Below are positions 33,994-46,225 of a DNA stretch of 64,000 nt, piece by piece. Source of the DNA: Macrococcus brunensis (GTDB lineage Bacteria > Bacillota > Bacilli > Staphylococcales > Staphylococcaceae); the NCBI RefSeq assembly GCF_004359615.1, contig NZ_SCWA01000010.1:1-64000 (forward strand), written 5' to 3'. A program made the translations under genes and the position numbers. Position 1 is the stretch's first letter. Each line of letters opens with the position of its first letter. The notes under the pieces are model-generated. The model had not been told where the DNA came from. It ran no database searches and saw only the letters and a list, made by a program, of their open reading frames with translations.

Positions 33994-35163
33994 ATGAATA
34001 TCCATGAGTATCAAGGGAAAGAAATTTTTCGCTCAATGGGTGTAGCTGTACCTAATGGTTCAGTTGCTTATACACCTGACGAAGCATTAGAAGTAGCAAA
34101 AGGATTAAAAGAGGGCGTTTACGTCGTTAAAGCTCAAATCCACGCAGGGGGCCGCGGTAAAGCGGGTGGCGTTAAAATTGCGAAAAGCTTAGATGAAGTG
34201 AAAGGTTATGCTGAAGAACTTTTAGGTAAAGTACTGGTGACACATCAGACAGGCCCTGAAGGTAAAGAAGTCAAACGTCTGTTAGTAGAAGAAGGCTGCG
34301 ATATTCAAAAAGAATATTATCTTGGTTTCGTTTTGGACCGTGCCACTGACTCTGTTGTTTTAATGGGGTCAGAAGAAGGCGGAACAGAAATTGAAGAAGT
34401 AGCTGAATCTAATCCGGAAAAAATCTTTAAGGAAGTCATCGACCCTGTAACAGGTCTTATGCCGTTCCAGGCGCGTCGTTTAGCGTTCAACATCAATATT
34501 CCTAAAGAATCTGTGAATAAAGCAGTGAAAATTATGATGGGTCTTTATGATGTCTTCATCCAGAAAGATGCTTCTATCATTGAAATCAATCCGCTTGTCA
34601 CAACAGGTTCAGGCGATGTACTTGCGCTTGATGCAAAAATCAACTTTGATTCTAATGCACTGTTCCGTCATAAAGACATCGTTGAACTTCGTGACTTAGA
34701 AGAAGAAGATCCAAAAGAAATCGAAGCATCTAAATATGACCTTGCGTATATTGCACTCGATGGCAATATCGGCTGTATGGTCAACGGTGCGGGTCTTGCG
34801 ATGGCAACGATGGATACTATCAACCATTTCGGCGGCAATCCGGCAAACTTCCTGGATGTAGGGGGCGGTGCGACGAAAGAGAAAGTAACAGAAGCATTCA
34901 AGATCATCTTAGGTGACGATAAAGTAGAAGGTATTTTCGTCAATATCTTTGGTGGTATTATGAAGTGTGATGTTATCGCTGAAGGTGTCGTTGCGGCAGC
35001 TAAAGAACTTGAACTGACGATTCCTCTTGTGGTGCGCTTAGAAGGTACAAACGTTGACCAGGGTAAAGAAATTCTGGAGAACTCAGGCTTAGCGATCACA
35101 CCTGCCGGTACAATGGCAGAAGGGGCACAGAAAATCGTTGAATTAGTTAAACAAGCTAAATAG
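33994..35163 (+). CDS. sucC: Succinyl-CoA synthetase beta subunit
   Basis: 389 residues. ATP-grasp domain with '[16 protein letters not shown]', then the C-terminal ligase domain with '[17 protein letters not shown]'. It pairs with SucD in the TCA cycle to interconvert succinyl-CoA and succinate with nucleotide phosphorylation. TTAGGAGG precedes the ATG. It has its own promoter after rnhB. Confidence 0.98.
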   Translation: MNIHEYQGKEIFRSMGVAVPNGSVAYTPDEALEVAKGLKEGVYVVKAQIHAGGRGKAGGVKIAKSLDEVKGYAEELLGKVLVTHQTGPEGKEVKRLLVEEGCDIQKEYYLGFVLDRATDSVVLMGSEEGGTEIEEVAESNPEKIFKEVIDPVTGLMPFQARRLAFNINIPKESVNKAVKIMMGLYDVFIQKDASIIEINPLVTTGSGDVLALDAKINFDSNALFRHKDIVELRDLEEEDPKEIEASKYDLAYIALDGNIGCMVNGAGLAMATMDTINHFGGNPANFLDVGGGATKEKVTEAFKIILGDDKVEGIFVNIFGGIMKCDVIAEGVVAAAKELELTIPLVVRLEGTNVDQGKEILENSGLAITPAGTMAEGAQKIVELVKQAK

Positions 35164-35180
35164 GAAGCGGGGAGAAATTC

Positions 35181-36089
35181 GTGGGAGTATTTATTGATAA
35201 AAATACGAAAGTATTAGTACAAGGGATTACAGGATCAACAGCTCTTTTCCATACTAAACAGATGATTGAATACGGTACACAGATCGTAGCCGGTGTTACA
35301 CCTGGTAAAGGCGGCATGGAAGTTGAAGGCGTGCCTGTTTTTAATACAGTAGAGGAAGCAGTTAAAGCAACAGGCGCTACAGTATCTGTTATCTACGTGC
35401 CAGCTCCATTTGCAGCTGATGCCATTGTTGAATGTGTAGATGCTGAACTTGAACTTGCCATCTGTATTACAGAACATATTCCAGTTCTCGACATGGTTAA
35501 AGTGAAACGCTATATGAAAGGCAAGAAAACACGCCTCGTTGGACCTAACTGTCCGGGTGTTATCACAGCTGACGAATGTAAGATTGGTATTATGCCAGGC
35601 TATATTCATAAAAAAGGTCACGTCGGTGTTGTTTCCCGCTCAGGAACACTCACTTACGAAGCAGTTCACCAGTTAACTCAGCTCGGTATCGGTCAGACGA
35701 CAGCTGTCGGTATCGGTGGTGACCCGGTTAACGGTACAAACTTCATCGATTGTTTAGAAGCATTCAACAATGACCCTGAAACTTATGCTGTCGTGATGAT
35801 TGGTGAAATCGGTGGAACAGCTGAAGAAGAAGCTGCTGAATGGGTGAAAGCGAACATGACAAAACCTGTTGTCGGCTTTATCGGTGGTCAGACAGCGCCT
35901 CCAGGTAAACGTATGGGTCACGCAGGTGCGATTATTTCAGGCGGTAAAGGTACAGCTGCAGAAAAAATCAAAGCGATGAATGCTGCTGGCATTAAAACAG
36001 CTGCGACACCTTCTGATATCGGTTCTACATTAGTAGAACGTATTAAAGAAGAAGACGGCTTATACGAAAAATGTTTAACAGTTAAATAA
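35181..36089 (+). CDS. sucD: Succinyl-CoA synthetase alpha subunit
   Basis: 302 residues with CoA-binding Rossmann domain ([16 protein letters not shown]) and the phosphorylated His in [11 protein letters not shown] start 17 bases after sucC, behind GCGGGGAG. Strong terminator follows. Confidence 0.98.
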   Translation: MGVFIDKNTKVLVQGITGSTALFHTKQMIEYGTQIVAGVTPGKGGMEVEGVPVFNTVEEAVKATGATVSVIYVPAPFAADAIVECVDAELELAICITEHIPVLDMVKVKRYMKGKKTRLVGPNCPGVITADECKIGIMPGYIHKKGHVGVVSRSGTLTYEAVHQLTQLGIGQTTAVGIGGDPVNGTNFIDCLEAFNNDPETYAVVMIGEIGGTAEEEAAEWVKANMTKPVVGFIGGQTAPPGKRMGHAGAIISGGKGTAAEKIKAMNAAGIKTAATPSDIGSTLVERIKEEDGLYEKCLTVK

Positions 36090-36095
36090 TATGTT

Positions 36096-36124
36096 AAAAG
36101 GCGGACTGATGTCTGCCTTTTTTT
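36096..36124 (+). terminator. sucCD terminator
   Basis: AAAGGCGGAC and GTCTGCCTTT stem (one G-T pair) with a TGAT loop and a T tract. A weaker AGTTG/CAACT hairpin with seven T follows at 36128-36154. Confidence 0.88.
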
Positions 36125-36245
36125 GTTAGTTGTAATTATAATCAACTTTTTTTCTCGATGAAATTTACATAATGAATGTTCAAAGTTCATAGTTCTGTTA
36201 CTGATTCTTTATCAAATACATTTAAGATGAAGTTGAGGTGAAGAC

Positions 36246-37091
36246 ATGAATGATCTGATTCTAAAATTAATTTATGCAGGTTTTACTACGAAACAGCTTC
36301 ATCAGTATTATCGTCAGTTTGGCTGTTTTGACTTCGTCACTGAAAAATATGAGATGCTGCTAAGAGAAGGGCAGGATGAGCGTCTACGTGCCAAGCTACA
36401 ATGCCTGAAAAAACTTGATAGCACACAAATCAGACAGAACTTGAGCCGTGATCAAATTCAGACGGTGTTTTATCATGAATCTGATTATCCTGTTTTATTA
36501 AAAGAAATCTACGACTTTCCTTTCGTCCTCTTCTACAGAGGAGATATTAAACTTGCACAGAACAAGGCGCTTGCGATAGTAGGTGGTCGTGAGCGGACAG
36601 ATTATACAAAACAGGTTCTCACGCGTTTGATGCCTGAACTACGTGACCTGACTATCGTAAGTGGTCTGGCTAAAGGAACTGATGCTGATGCGCATCTAGC
36701 TGCCATGGAACACGGCAGTCGGACAATCGGCGTACTCGGCTTCGGCCACCTGCATCATTATCCGAGCGAAACTGCTTTACTCAGACGCCATATGGAAGAA
36801 CATCAGCTGGTGGTCAGTGAATATCCCCCTTTTGCGGGACCAAAGACATGGCAGTTTCCAGAACGCAACAGGCTGATCAGCGGACTTGCTGAAGGGGTGC
36901 TGGTCATTGAGAGTAAAAAACGCTCGGGTAGTTTGATCACACTGGATCAGGCGCTTGATCAGAACCGAAACGTCTACTGTATCCCGGGGCCGGTTACAAG
37001 TCAGTATTCTGAAGGCAGTAATCTGAAGATTTTTGAAGGGGCAAAGATGTGTTTAAAGGCGAGTGATATCCTCGAAGATTTTATCGTCTGA
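36246..37091 (+). CDS. dprA: DNA-processing protein DprA (Smf)
   Basis: 281 residues. An N-terminal helical region (about 1-75) is followed by the DprA Rossmann fold with 'AIVGGRERTDYTK', 'TIVSGLAKGTDADAH', FPERNRLISGL and 'KKRSGSLITLDQALDQ'. It loads RecA on incoming single-stranded DNA during natural transformation. No C-terminal winged-helix extension is present, as in the staphylococcal form. From memory, S. aureus has lytN/fmhC-type genes between sucD and dprA; here the two are adjacent. AGTTGAGGTG precedes the ATG. Confidence 0.95.
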   Translation: MNDLILKLIYAGFTTKQLHQYYRQFGCFDFVTEKYEMLLREGQDERLRAKLQCLKKLDSTQIRQNLSRDQIQTVFYHESDYPVLLKEIYDFPFVLFYRGDIKLAQNKALAIVGGRERTDYTKQVLTRLMPELRDLTIVSGLAKGTDADAHLAAMEHGSRTIGVLGFGHLHHYPSETALLRRHMEEHQLVVSEYPPFAGPKTWQFPERNRLISGLAEGVLVIESKKRSGSLITLDQALDQNRNVYCIPGPVTSQYSEGSNLKIFEGAKMCLKASDILEDFIV

Positions 37092-37102
37092 AAATTTAAT
37101 AA

Positions 37103-37131
37103 TTGACAGCACTATCCTTGACCGTTATCAT
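37103..37131 (+). promoter_or_regulatory. topA promoter
   Basis: Consensus TTGACA (37103-37108), 17 bases, TATCAT (37126-37131). Confidence 0.75.
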
Positions 37132-37167
37132 TTACACTTGAAAACGAGTTAAGAAGGGGAGATACAA

Positions 37168-39237
37168 TTGGCAGAGAATCTTGTCATTGTTGAATCGCCT
37201 GCAAAAGCAAAAACCATTGAAAAGTATTTAGGAAAGAAATTTAAAGTCATTGCTTCTATGGGACACGTCAGAGACTTACCGCGTAGTCAGATGGGCATTG
37301 ATGTTGATAATAATTTTGAACCTCGATATATTACGATCCGCGGTAAAGGTCCTGTTGTACAGGATTTAAAAAAACATGCGAAAAAAGCGAAACACGTCTA
37401 TCTCGCAAGTGACCCGGACCGTGAAGGTGAAGCGATTGCCTGGCATTTGGCACATATACTGGATATAGATCAAACAGCAAAATCACGTGTTGTTTTTAAT
37501 GAGATAACAAAAGATGCTGTGAAGGAGAGTTTTAAATCTCCGCGCGAAATTAAACATGAACTAGTGGATGCACAACAGGCACGTCGAGCACTCGATCGTC
37601 TCGTCGGCTATAACATCTCACCTGTATTATGGAAGAAAGTCAAAAAAGGACTGTCAGCAGGACGTGTTCAATCTGTGGCACTTAAGCTGATTATTGACCG
37701 TGAGGAAGAAATCAATGCGTTCAAACCTGAAGAATACTGGACGATTGATGGCACATTTAAACATAATGGTGTCACTTTTAAAGCGAAGTTCCTGCATGAG
37801 AATAATAAACCGAAGAAACTGAAAAACAGTAATGATGTCAAAGCGATAGTCAGCCAGTTATCTGGTAATCAGTTCGATGTCACAGACGTTTCTAAAAAAG
37901 AAAAGCTCCGTTATCCTGCTAACCCGTTCACAACTTCATCCCTGCAGCAGGAAGCAGCACGTAAACTGAACTTTAAAGCACGTAAGACGATGATGCTCGC
38001 TCAGCAGCTGTACGAAGGGATTGACCTTAAAAAACAAGGAACGGTCGGTCTGATTACTTATATGAGAACAGACTCCACACGTATTTCTGAGACTGCTAAA
38101 AGTGAGGCAGCAGGTTACATCAAAGAACAGTACGGTGACAACTATTTATCTAAACGTACGGAAGGCAAACAAAAAGAAGGCGCGCAGGATGCCCATGAAG
38201 CTATCCGACCAACTTCAGCGCTTCGCACACCGAATGCAATGAAAGACTACCTGTCACGAGACCAGCTTCGTTTATATAAGCTGATCTGGGAACGCTTTAT
38301 GGCGAGTCAGATGGCACCCGCTGTCATCGATACAGTAGCCGTTGACCTCACTCAAGGCAACATCAAATTCCGTGCCAATGGTCAGACGATTAAATTCAAA
38401 GGTTTTATGAGCGTTTATATTGAAGGACAGGACGATGCGGAAGAAGAAGGGGAAAACCGACTACCTGAACTTGAGGTCGGTGATCAAGTTCAGGCGACAG
38501 ATATCGCTGAAAATCAACACTTTACTCAGCCCCCGCCACGATATACCGAGGCACGTCTCGTCAAGACACTTGAGGAGAAGGGCATCGGTCGACCTTCTAC
38601 TTATGCACCGACACTTGATACGATTCAGAAGCGTAACTACGTGAAAGTGGATCAGAAGAAGTTTTATCCGACGGAACTTGGGACTATCGTCAATGACAGT
38701 GTCAAAGAATACTTCCCAGAGATTGTCGAAGTTGATTTCACTGCCAATATGGAAGCTTTACTTGACCGTGTCGCAAACGGTGAGATGGAATGGAAAAAAG
38801 TCATTGCTGCTTTCTATGACAACTTCAAGATTGATTTAGAACGTGCAGAGGCAGAGATGGAGAAGATTGAAATCAAGGATGAGCCTGCTGGAGAAGACTG
38901 CGAAAAATGCGGTTCTCCGATGGTTATCAAGATGGGACGATACGGTAAATTTATGGCTTGTTCCAATTTTCCGGACTGCCGTAATACAAAAGCAATCGTT
39001 AAAACAATCGGAGTGCCTTGTCCGAAGTGTGACAATGGCGAGGTAGTCGAGCGGAAATCGAAGAAAAATCGTATTTTTTACGGCTGCACCAACTATCCAG
39101 AATGTGACTATATTTCATGGGATAAACCAGTGCCGAGAAAATGTCCGAAATGTGAATCACAGCTTGTTGAACGTAAGAAAGGCAAGAATATTCAAGTGGT
39201 CTGCACGAACTGTGAATACGAAGAAAAACCACAATAA
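37168..39237 (+). CDS. topA: DNA topoisomerase I
   Basis: Type IA topoisomerase of 689 residues that relaxes negative supercoils. TOPRIM domain at the start ([17 protein letters not shown]), catalytic Tyr298 in TYMRTDSTR, and three C-terminal zinc ribbons from about residue 575 to the end. The first two (CEKCGSP...CSNFPDC and CPKCDNGE...CTNYPEC) and the third (CPKCESQ...CTNCE) are intact. The start is TTG behind AAGGGGAG. Confidence 0.98.
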   Translation: MAENLVIVESPAKAKTIEKYLGKKFKVIASMGHVRDLPRSQMGIDVDNNFEPRYITIRGKGPVVQDLKKHAKKAKHVYLASDPDREGEAIAWHLAHILDIDQTAKSRVVFNEITKDAVKESFKSPREIKHELVDAQQARRALDRLVGYNISPVLWKKVKKGLSAGRVQSVALKLIIDREEEINAFKPEEYWTIDGTFKHNGVTFKAKFLHENNKPKKLKNSNDVKAIVSQLSGNQFDVTDVSKKEKLRYPANPFTTSSLQQEAARKLNFKARKTMMLAQQLYEGIDLKKQGTVGLITYMRTDSTRISETAKSEAAGYIKEQYGDNYLSKRTEGKQKEGAQDAHEAIRPTSALRTPNAMKDYLSRDQLRLYKLIWERFMASQMAPAVIDTVAVDLTQGNIKFRANGQTIKFKGFMSVYIEGQDDAEEEGENRLPELEVGDQVQATDIAENQHFTQPPPRYTEARLVKTLEEKGIGRPSTYAPTLDTIQKRNYVKVDQKKFYPTELGTIVNDSVKEYFPEIVEVDFTANMEALLDRVANGEMEWKKVIAAFYDNFKIDLERAEAEMEKIEIKDEPAGEDCEKCGSPMVIKMGRYGKFMACSNFPDCRNTKAIVKTIGVPCPKCDNGEVVERKSKKNRIFYGCTNYPECDYISWDKPVPRKCPKCESQLVERKKGKNIQVVCTNCEYEEKPQ

Positions 39238-39241
39238 ACTG

Positions 39242-39270
39242 ACGATGTGCTTAAGCACATCGTTCTTTTA
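39242..39270 (+). terminator. topA terminator (weak T tract)
   Basis: ACGATGTGC and GCACATCGT form a 9-bp perfect stem around TTAA, followed by TCTTTTA. Confidence 0.75.
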
Positions 39271-39325
39271 GTTTATTTAATTATCAGAATATATTACAAT
39301 CAGTAAGGATTAAGGAGGAATTATA

Positions 39326-40630
39326 ATGACGACAGAAGTAAATGTAATCGGGGCTGGTCTTGCCGGCTCTGAAGCAGCTTATCAGCTGGCAGAACGCGAT
39401 ATTAAAGTGAACTTATATGAAATGAGACCGGTGAAACAGACACCTGCTCATCATACTGATAAATTTGCTGAGCTTGTCTGCTCAAATTCATTAAGAGGTA
39501 ATGCACTGACAAATGGTGTGGGTGTTCTAAAAGAAGAGATGCGGAGACTCAACTCGCTGATCATGAAAGCAGCAGATGCAGCAAGTGTTCCTGCCGGCGG
39601 CGCATTAGCAGTAGACCGTCATGAATTCAGTGGCTACATCACGGATACATTAAAAAAACATCCCAATATCACTGTATTTAATGAAGAAATTCACTCGATT
39701 CCAGAAGGACCGACTATCGTGGCAACTGGACCTCTGACAACTGAAAAACTTTCTAAAAGCATTCAGGAACTGACAGGTCAGGATCACCTTTATTTCTATG
39801 ATGCAGCAGCTCCGATTATAGAGAAGGACTCTATCGATATGAATAAAGTTTACCTGAAGTCCCGTTACGATAAAGGAGAGGCCGCTTATCTGAACTGTCC
39901 GATGACGGAAGAAGAATTTGACCGCTTCTATCAGGCCATTCTAGATGCAGAAGTGGTGCCACTTAAAGAATTTGAAAAAGAAATCTATTTTGAAGGCTGT
40001 ATGCCATTTGAAGAGATGGCGAAACGTGGCCGAAAAACATTGTTATTTGGACCTATGAAGCCAGTTGGACTGGAAGACCCTAAAACAGGTAAACGTCCTT
40101 TTGCGGTTGTTCAGTTACGTCAGGACGATGCAGCAGGTACGTTATACAATATCGTCGGTTTCCAGACGCATCTGAAGTGGGGCGCACAGAAAGAAATTCT
40201 TCAGCTGATTCCGGGTCTTGAGAACGTGGAAATCGTCCGTTATGGTGTGATGCACCGTAACACATTTATCAATTCTCCGACTAATCTGCAGCCGACTTAT
40301 CAGTTTAAAGGAAAAGACGATTTGTTCCTGGCAGGTCAGATGACAGGTGTCGAAGGATACGTGGAAAGTGCAGCAAGTGGTTTGATTGCAGGCATTAATG
40401 CCGCAAAGATAGCGACAGGGATTCAGCCGATTGTATTTCCGAAATCAACAATGATTGGTGCGATGGCACATTACATTACACATACGAATGCGAAAAACTT
40501 CCAGCCAATGAACGCGAACTTCGGACTATTACCAAGCCTTGAAAAACGAATCAAAGATAAAAAAGAACGGTATGAAACGCTTGCGCATAAAGCACTTGAA
40601 AGCCTTGATCAATTTAAAGTCACATTGTAA
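39326..40630 (+). CDS. trmFO: Methylenetetrahydrofolate-tRNA-(uracil54-C5)-methyltransferase
   Basis: Folate- and FAD-dependent enzyme that makes T54 in tRNA. 434 residues with dinucleotide-binding start [18 protein letters not shown] and the family segment '[19 protein letters not shown]', whose Cys is catalytic. AAGGAGG precedes the ATG. Formerly called gid. Confidence 0.97.
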   Translation: MTTEVNVIGAGLAGSEAAYQLAERDIKVNLYEMRPVKQTPAHHTDKFAELVCSNSLRGNALTNGVGVLKEEMRRLNSLIMKAADAASVPAGGALAVDRHEFSGYITDTLKKHPNITVFNEEIHSIPEGPTIVATGPLTTEKLSKSIQELTGQDHLYFYDAAAPIIEKDSIDMNKVYLKSRYDKGEAAYLNCPMTEEEFDRFYQAILDAEVVPLKEFEKEIYFEGCMPFEEMAKRGRKTLLFGPMKPVGLEDPKTGKRPFAVVQLRQDDAAGTLYNIVGFQTHLKWGAQKEILQLIPGLENVEIVRYGVMHRNTFINSPTNLQPTYQFKGKDDLFLAGQMTGVEGYVESAASGLIAGINAAKIATGIQPIVFPKSTMIGAMAHYITHTNAKNFQPMNANFGLLPSLEKRIKDKKERYETLAHKALESLDQFKVTL

Positions 40631-40639
40631 AGCTATGAA

Positions 40640-40671
40640 TTGATAATAATTTCTGAATTGTGATACAATTC
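40640..40671 (+). promoter_or_regulatory. Promoter of xerC-hslVU-codY with palindrome over the -10
   Basis: TTGATA (40640-40645), 18 bases, TACAAT (40664-40669). GAATTGT and ACAATTC (40655-40671) form a perfect inverted repeat around the -10. The overlapping 40645-40659 matches the CodY box AATTTTCWGAAAATT at only 10 of 15 positions, so CodY autocontrol is not established. Confidence 0.6.
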
Positions 40672-40690
40672 GGATAAATGGGGTGCTATA

Positions 40691-41563
40691 ATGAACAAGG
40701 CCATAGAAGATTTCAGCCGTTATCTGCTGCTTGAAAAAGGATTTTCACCTCATACTCAGACGGCTTACATTCAGGATGTTGTACAATTTGAACAGTATTT
40801 AAAAGAACAGCATCTACAGATTGAAACGTTTCAATATCGAGATGCGAGAGGCTATCTCGTGTACTTATATAACCAGAAACTGACGCGTGCCTCTGTTTCC
40901 AGAAAGATTTCCAGTCTGAAGACCTTTTACCGGTTTTTAAATCTGGATCAGGAAGAGACGAATCCATTTGACAGCCTGATTCATCCGAAACAGGATAAAT
41001 ATCTGCCTCAGTTTTTTTACGAGGAGGAAATGGAACGACTCTTTGCTGAAGTTGATCAAGGAAAACCATTTCACAAAAGAGATCGCTTTATTCTTGAACT
41101 GCTGTATGCTACGGGTCTCCGGGTATCTGAACTCGTCAGTCTTAAGCTGACGGATATTGACGAAGAGATGATGGTGCTCAAAGTGCTGGGTAAAGGGAAT
41201 AAAGAACGCATCGTCCCATTTGGCCACTTTGCGCTTGACAGCTTAAGGGATTACCTGCTGCTCAGACGAAAGTACGCGAAAGATCATGATGGGCTCTTGA
41301 TTAATCAGCAGGGCGGTATACTGACAGCGAGAGGTGTCCGTTATATTCTGACTGATATCATAAAGCGAACAGGTCAGGTGTCGCATATCTATCCCCATAT
41401 GCTGCGTCATACGTTTGCGACACATCTCTTAAATGAAGGCGCTGACCTCAGAACGGTTCAGGATTTACTGGGACATGTTAATTTATCAACAACAGGCCGC
41501 TATACGCATGTGACAAAAGAACATCTCAGACAAACTTATTTAAGTGCACATCCTCGTGCCTAA
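40691..41563 (+). CDS. xerC: Tyrosine recombinase XerC
   Basis: 290 residues: N-terminal SAM-like DNA-binding domain (1-105) and catalytic domain with Arg in TGLRVSEL, His-x-x-Arg in [20 protein letters not shown] and the nucleophile in RYTHV. All catalytic residues are intact. It resolves chromosome dimers with XerD at dif. It heads the xerC-hslV-hslU-codY operon, as in S. aureus. Confidence 0.96.
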   Translation: MNKAIEDFSRYLLLEKGFSPHTQTAYIQDVVQFEQYLKEQHLQIETFQYRDARGYLVYLYNQKLTRASVSRKISSLKTFYRFLNLDQEETNPFDSLIHPKQDKYLPQFFYEEEMERLFAEVDQGKPFHKRDRFILELLYATGLRVSELVSLKLTDIDEEMMVLKVLGKGNKERIVPFGHFALDSLRDYLLLRRKYAKDHDGLLINQQGGILTARGVRYILTDIIKRTGQVSHIYPHMLRHTFATHLLNEGADLRTVQDLLGHVNLSTTGRYTHVTKEHLRQTYLSAHPRA

Positions 41564-41577
41564 AGGAGAGAAATGAA

Positions 41578-42102
41578 TTGACTACAATATTTGCAATCAG
41601 ACACGACGGCCACACGGCTATGACGGGCGATGGTCAGGTGACACTCGGGGAACAGGTTATTATGAAAGCGACAGCCAAAAAAGTACGTCGTCTTTATGAC
41701 GATAAAGTAGTCGCTGGCTTTGCCGGAAGTGTTGCAGATGCTTTTACTTTGTTCGAGAAGTTTGAATCGAAACTTTATGAATATAATGGTAACTTATCAC
41801 GTGCTGCTGTAGAACTGGCAAAAGAATGGCGCGGTGATAAAATGCTTCGTCAGCTTGAAGCCATGCTCATCGTCATGGATGATAAAGAGCTGCTCCTTGT
41901 GAGTGGGACGGGAGAAGTCATTCAACCGGATGACGATATCATCGCTATCGGTTCAGGCGGCAACTACGCACTGAGTGCCGGTCGCGCTCTCAAAAAACAT
42001 GCACCTCATCTATCTGCCAGTGAAATTGCACAAGCAAGCCTCGAGACGGCGGCGGATATTTGTGTGTTCACGAACCATAACATTATTCTTGAGGAACTTT
42101 AG
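41578..42102 (+). CDS. hslV: HslV/ClpQ protease subunit
   Basis: Proteolytic core of the HslUV (ClpYQ) protease. 174 residues beginning [20 protein letters not shown]: after Met removal the N-terminal Thr would be the nucleophile. The start is TTG behind AAAGGAGAG; the nearby ATG (41573) is out of frame. The Bacillus ClpQ uses an N-terminal Ser in a longer form, which this protein does not have. Confidence 0.95.
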   Translation: MTTIFAIRHDGHTAMTGDGQVTLGEQVIMKATAKKVRRLYDDKVVAGFAGSVADAFTLFEKFESKLYEYNGNLSRAAVELAKEWRGDKMLRQLEAMLIVMDDKELLLVSGTGEVIQPDDDIIAIGSGGNYALSAGRALKKHAPHLSASEIAQASLETAADICVFTNHNIILEEL

Positions 42103-42112
42103 GGGGGAGACT

Positions 42113-43498
42113 ATGAATCAAAAACTGAAATTGACACCTAAGGAAATCGTAGCTGAACTGAATGCGCATATCGTGGGTCAGGAAGAAGCGAAGAAAAAAG
42201 TAGCGATTAGTTTACGCAACCGCTATCGTCGCTCGAAACTGGATGACCAGCTGCAGCAGGAAATCATCCCGAAAAATATTTTGATGATGGGACCAACCGG
42301 CGTGGGTAAGACTGAGATAGCCCGCCGTATTGCCCGCCTGGTCGGTGCACCCTTTGTTAAAGTAGAAGCAACGAAGTATACCGAAGTAGGATACGTCGGA
42401 CGTGACGTCGAAAGCATGATCAGAGATTTAGTTGAAAATGGAATTCGACTGGTCAAAGAAGAGAAGAAGAAAGAAGTTTTAGATGAAGCCACTAAACAGG
42501 CAGATGAACGCCTCGTTCAATTACTGGTGCCTGCTATCAAGAAGAAGAAACAGAGTGGTTCAAACCCATTTGAAGCACTTTTCAGTGGTCAGATGCCAAT
42601 GATGGATCTGCCTGAAGAAGAAGAGGTTACGCCTGAAGTATCAACGAAGCGACAGGACATCAGACGCCGCCTGTTAGCAGGTGAATTAGAAGAAGAAGTC
42701 ATCAAGATTAAAGTCGAGCAGGAACAAAGTCTTCCGTTTGGTATGGATATGCCTGGTAACAATATGCAGGATATGCTCAGTCAGATGATGCCGAAGAAAA
42801 AAGTGGAAAGAACACTGACCGTTCAAAAAGCGCGTCCGATTCTAATTGATGAAGAAGCGGGTAAACTGATTGACCAGGAATCCGTCAATCAAGAAGCAGT
42901 CCAGCTGACAGAACAGCTCGGTATTGTTTTTATCGATGAGATCGATAAGATTGCCGGCAGCTCTGAAAGAGGACAGGATATTTCCCGCCAAGGCGTACAG
43001 CGCGACATTCTGCCGATTGTAGAAGGCAGCGTGGTACAGACTAAATATGGGGCGGTCAATACAGAACATATTCTCTTTATAGGTGCAGGCGCTTTCCATG
43101 TCTCTAAACCAAGTGACCTGATTCCAGAACTACAAGGTCGTTTCCCGATCAGAGTCGAACTGAACAAATTATCAGTAGAAGATTTTGAAAAGATCCTGAG
43201 AGAACCTAAACTCTCGCTCTTACGTCAGTACGAGAGTTTACTAGCGACGGAAGACGTGACGATCTCATTTACTGACGAAGCGATTACACGTCTTGCTGAA
43301 ATTGCATTTGAAGTCAATCAGGAAACGGATAACATCGGTGCAAGACGTCTTCATACGATCATGGAAAAAATGCTTGAGGATTTATCATTTGAAGCACCTG
43401 AAATGCCGAATGCTCATGTTGAAATAACGAAGCAGTATGTTGAATCAAAACTTGGTTCGATTGCAAAAAATAAAAATCTCAGCGAATTTATACTCTAA
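42113..43498 (+). CDS. hslU: HslU/ClpY ATPase subunit
   Basis: AAA+ unfoldase of 461 residues that feeds HslV. Walker [10 protein letters not shown] (near residue 60), Walker [12 protein letters not shown], an intermediate domain (about 105-230), and a C-terminal tail SEFIL that docks in HslV. The ATG at 42113 follows AGGGGGGAG; an open frame extends upstream into hslV but lacks family sequence. Confidence 0.97.
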   Translation: MNQKLKLTPKEIVAELNAHIVGQEEAKKKVAISLRNRYRRSKLDDQLQQEIIPKNILMMGPTGVGKTEIARRIARLVGAPFVKVEATKYTEVGYVGRDVESMIRDLVENGIRLVKEEKKKEVLDEATKQADERLVQLLVPAIKKKKQSGSNPFEALFSGQMPMMDLPEEEEVTPEVSTKRQDIRRRLLAGELEEEVIKIKVEQEQSLPFGMDMPGNNMQDMLSQMMPKKKVERTLTVQKARPILIDEEAGKLIDQESVNQEAVQLTEQLGIVFIDEIDKIAGSSERGQDISRQGVQRDILPIVEGSVVQTKYGAVNTEHILFIGAGAFHVSKPSDLIPELQGRFPIRVELNKLSVEDFEKILREPKLSLLRQYESLLATEDVTISFTDEAITRLAEIAFEVNQETDNIGARRLHTIMEKMLEDLSFEAPEMPNAHVEITKQYVESKLGSIAKNKNLSEFIL

Positions 43499-43511
43499 AG
43501 GAGAGCATAAA

Positions 43512-44285
43512 ATGTCTTTATTAAAGAAAACACGTGATATCAACAAATTATTACAGGAACATGAAGGACTAGCAGTCGATTTTAAAGAAATGGCTGATCA
43601 GCTGGGTAGCGTGATGCAGTCGAATGTCTTCATCATCTCTCGTCGCGGTAGAATTCTTGGCTTCGGTGTCAACGAACTTCTGAAGAATGAACGCATCATC
43701 AAAATGCTTGAAGAGCGTCAGATTCCTAAAGAATATACTGACTACATTCTTAAAGTAGAAGAAACAGAATCCAATATTCCTCTCGAAAATAAATTGACCG
43801 TCTTTCCACCTGAAAATGAGAATCTCTTTAAAGAGAGTATGACTACGATTATTCCTATTAAAGGTGGCGGCACTCGATTAGGTACACTTGTACTGGGTCG
43901 TGTGGACAAAGATTTTGTCGAGAATGATTTAGTGCTCGGCGAATATGCCGCAACAGTCGTCGGCATGGAAATCCTGCGTGAAAAACATACAGAAATCGAG
44001 CAGAAAGCCCGTGACAAAGCAGCAATTACAATGGCCATCAATTCTCTGTCTTACTCTGAGAAAGAAGCGATTGAGCATATCTTCGAGGAACTGAATGCGA
44101 ATGAAGGGCTGCTTGTCGCTTCAAAAGTAGCGGATAGAGTTGGTATTACACGTTCAGTAATCGTCAATGCACTGCGTAAACTTGAAAGTGCAGGCGTCAT
44201 TGAATCACGATCACTTGGTATGAAAGGAACATTCATTAAAATCAAGAAAGAACAGTTCCTGAAAGAACTTGAAAACAGCCATTAA
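43512..44285 (+). CDS. codY: Global transcription regulator CodY
   Basis: GTP- and branched-chain amino acid-responsive repressor of 257 residues. N-terminal GAF domain begins [15 protein letters not shown], and the C-terminal winged helix contains [20 protein letters not shown]. The ATG follows AAAGGAGAG 13 bases after hslU. Last gene of the operon. Confidence 0.98.
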   Translation: MSLLKKTRDINKLLQEHEGLAVDFKEMADQLGSVMQSNVFIISRRGRILGFGVNELLKNERIIKMLEERQIPKEYTDYILKVEETESNIPLENKLTVFPPENENLFKESMTTIIPIKGGGTRLGTLVLGRVDKDFVENDLVLGEYAATVVGMEILREKHTEIEQKARDKAAITMAINSLSYSEKEAIEHIFEELNANEGLLVASKVADRVGITRSVIVNALRKLESAGVIESRSLGMKGTFIKIKKEQFLKELENSH

Positions 44286-44303
44286 TATGGTTGTTTTTTT
44301 TTG
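44274..44303 (+). terminator. codY terminator
   Basis: AACAGCCAT and ATGGTTGTT stem (one G-T pair) around the stop codon, followed by about nine T. Confidence 0.85.
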
Positions 44304-44319
44304 TTCAATGTGATATATT
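44291..44319 (+). promoter_or_regulatory. Probable rpsB promoter
   Basis: TTGTTT (44291-44296), 17 bases, TATATT (44314-44319) with TG one base upstream. The -35 lies in the codY terminator. Confidence 0.45.
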
Positions 44320-44325
44320 AGTAAA

Positions 44326-44438
44326 CGGCTTTTAAAAAAGCTAATTCACACACTATAGCTAAGTATTTCAGTGGTGCAGCATCATGCTGTTCTGGAATTG
44401 CCTGTAGTGGCGGAATAAACCAATAGGAGGAAAATAAA
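44326..44438 (+). promoter_or_regulatory. rpsB mRNA leader with hairpins
   Basis: The leader, about 115 bases long, holds the palindrome CAGCATCATGCTG (44377-44389) and a GCC/GGC hairpin (44400-44411) before TAGGAGG. Leaders of rpsB are commonly autoregulated by S2; I infer this only from position. Confidence 0.35.
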
Positions 44439-45209
44439 ATGGCAGTTATCTCAATGAAACAATTGTTAGAAGCTGGTGTACATTTTGGACACCAAACTCG
44501 TCGCTGGAACCCAAAAATGAAGAAATATATCTTCACAGAAAGAAACGGTATCTACATCATCGACCTTCAAAAAACAGTGAAGAAAGTTGAAGAAGCTTAC
44601 AACTTCATGAAATCTGTTGCTGAAGAAGGCGGTACTGTATTATTCGTTGGTACTAAAAAACAAGCGCAGGAAGCAATCAAAGAAGAAGCTGAGCGTTCAG
44701 GTCAGTTCTACATCAACCAACGTTGGTTAGGTGGAACATTAACGAACTACAAAACAATCAACAAACGTGTAAAACGTATTGCTGAAATCGAAAAAATGGA
44801 AGCAGACGGTACTTTCGAAGTCCTTCCTAAAAAAGAAGTCGTTGAGCTTAAAAAAGAATACGATCGTCTGATCAAATTCTTAGGCGGTATCCGCGATATG
44901 AAATCTATGCCCTCAGCTATCTTCGTTGTTGACCCTCGTAAAGAGCGTAACGCGATTGCTGAAGCTAAAAAATTACACATTCCAATCGTTGGTATCGTTG
45001 ATACAAACTGTGATCCTGACGAAATCGATTACGTTATCCCTGCAAACGACGATGCTATCCGTGCCGTTAAACTTTTAACAGGTAAAATGGCAGATGCGAT
45101 TCTTGAAGCAAAACAAGGCGTTTCAGATGAAGAAGTTGCAGCTGAGCAGAACATCGACTTAACAGAAGCAAAAGCTCCAGCAACATCTGAAGAAACGACT
45201 GAAGCATAA
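44439..45209 (+). CDS. rpsB: 30S ribosomal protein S2
   Basis: 256 residues with the S2 hallmarks [20 protein letters not shown], '[13 protein letters not shown]' and [20 protein letters not shown]. An acidic, Ala/Glu-rich tail follows residue 230. Strongly biased codons, as expected for a highly expressed gene. Own terminator. Confidence 0.99.
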   Translation: MAVISMKQLLEAGVHFGHQTRRWNPKMKKYIFTERNGIYIIDLQKTVKKVEEAYNFMKSVAEEGGTVLFVGTKKQAQEAIKEEAERSGQFYINQRWLGGTLTNYKTINKRVKRIAEIEKMEADGTFEVLPKKEVVELKKEYDRLIKFLGGIRDMKSMPSAIFVVDPRKERNAIAEAKKLHIPIVGIVDTNCDPDEIDYVIPANDDAIRAVKLLTGKMADAILEAKQGVSDEEVAAEQNIDLTEAKAPATSEETTEA

Positions 45210-45215
45210 TAAACT

Positions 45216-45245
45216 AAGGTGATAAGTTTACTTATCACCTTTTTT
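45216..45245 (+). terminator. rpsB terminator
   Basis: AAGGTGATAAG and CTTATCACCTT form an 11-bp perfect stem around TTTA, followed by T residues. Confidence 0.92.
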
Positions 45246-45335
45246 AAAGAAATCATGTAAATATTTCGCCTTTTGGCTGACAATTTAGTATGATTAATGA
45301 GTGAAGAACATTACTTTTATCTGGAGGAATTATTC

Positions 45336-46217
45336 ATGGCAATTACAGCACAATTAGTAAAACAACTTCGTGAAAGAACTGGCGCAGGTATGATGGACTG
45401 CAAAAAAGCATTAACTGAAACAAATGGTGACATTGATGCAGCAGTAGACTACTTACGTGAAAAAGGGATCGCTAAAGCAGCTAAAAAAGCGGACCGTATC
45501 GCAGCTGAAGGTACAACTTATGTAGCTTCTAAAGGTAACGATGCAGTTCTTTTAGAATTAAACTCTGAGACTGACTTCGTTGCACGTAATGAAGGTTTCC
45601 AAGCATTAGTAAAAGAAATGGCAGATCACATCTTAACTTCTAAACCAGCTGATGTTGAAGCGTTAATGGCTTCAGAAATGTCAGACGGTAAAACAGTTGA
45701 AAATAAAATGAACGAAGCAATTTCAACAATTGGTGAAAAATTAACGTTACGTCGTTTTGTTCTTGCAACTAAAACAGATGCTGACACATTTGGTGAGTAC
45801 TTACACATGGGCGGCCGTATCGGTGTTCTTGCTGTAGTAGAAAACTCAACTGACGCTGAAGCAGCAAAAGACGTTGCAATGCACATTGCAGCACTTAACC
45901 CTAAATTCGTTTCTCGTGAGCAAGTTTCTGCTGAAGAACTTGAGCATGAAAAAGATATCTTAAAGCAGCAAGCATTAAATGAAGGTAAACCTGAAAATAT
46001 CGTTGAAAAAATGGTTGAAGGTCGTCTTCGTAAATACCTTGAAGAAATCTGTGCAGTCGATCAGCCGTTCGTTAAAAACCCTGATCAGACAGTTGCTGAA
46101 TTCCTTAAATCAAAAGGTGGCTCTTTAAAATCATTCGTTCGTTACGAAGTGGGTGAAGGTATCGAGAAACGTCAAGATAACTTCGCTGATGAAGTAATGG
46201 GTCAAATCAACAAATAA
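45336..46217 (+). CDS. tsf: Elongation factor Ts
   Basis: Guanine nucleotide exchange factor for EF-Tu, 293 residues. Begins [20 protein letters not shown] with the conserved TDFVARNE motif near residue 80. ATG 45336 follows CTGGAGG; an upstream GTG frame at 45297 lacks a ribosome-binding site. Confidence 0.98.
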   Translation: MAITAQLVKQLRERTGAGMMDCKKALTETNGDIDAAVDYLREKGIAKAAKKADRIAAEGTTYVASKGNDAVLLELNSETDFVARNEGFQALVKEMADHILTSKPADVEALMASEMSDGKTVENKMNEAISTIGEKLTLRRFVLATKTDADTFGEYLHMGGRIGVLAVVENSTDAEAAKDVAMHIAALNPKFVSREQVSAEELEHEKDILKQQALNEGKPENIVEKMVEGRLRKYLEEICAVDQPFVKNPDQTVAEFLKSKGGSLKSFVRYEVGEGIEKRQDNFADEVMGQINK

Positions 46218-46225
46218 TATTAGAC

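Noticed and set aside
40645-40659. CodY box controlling the xerC-codY operon
   Set aside because: Only 10 of 15 positions match the consensus, too few to claim by eye in AT-rich DNA.
41975-42112. N-terminal extension of HslU reaching into hslV
   Set aside because: The upstream frame is only a shadow of hslV; the strong AGGGGGGAG before ATG 42113 and the family length settle the start.
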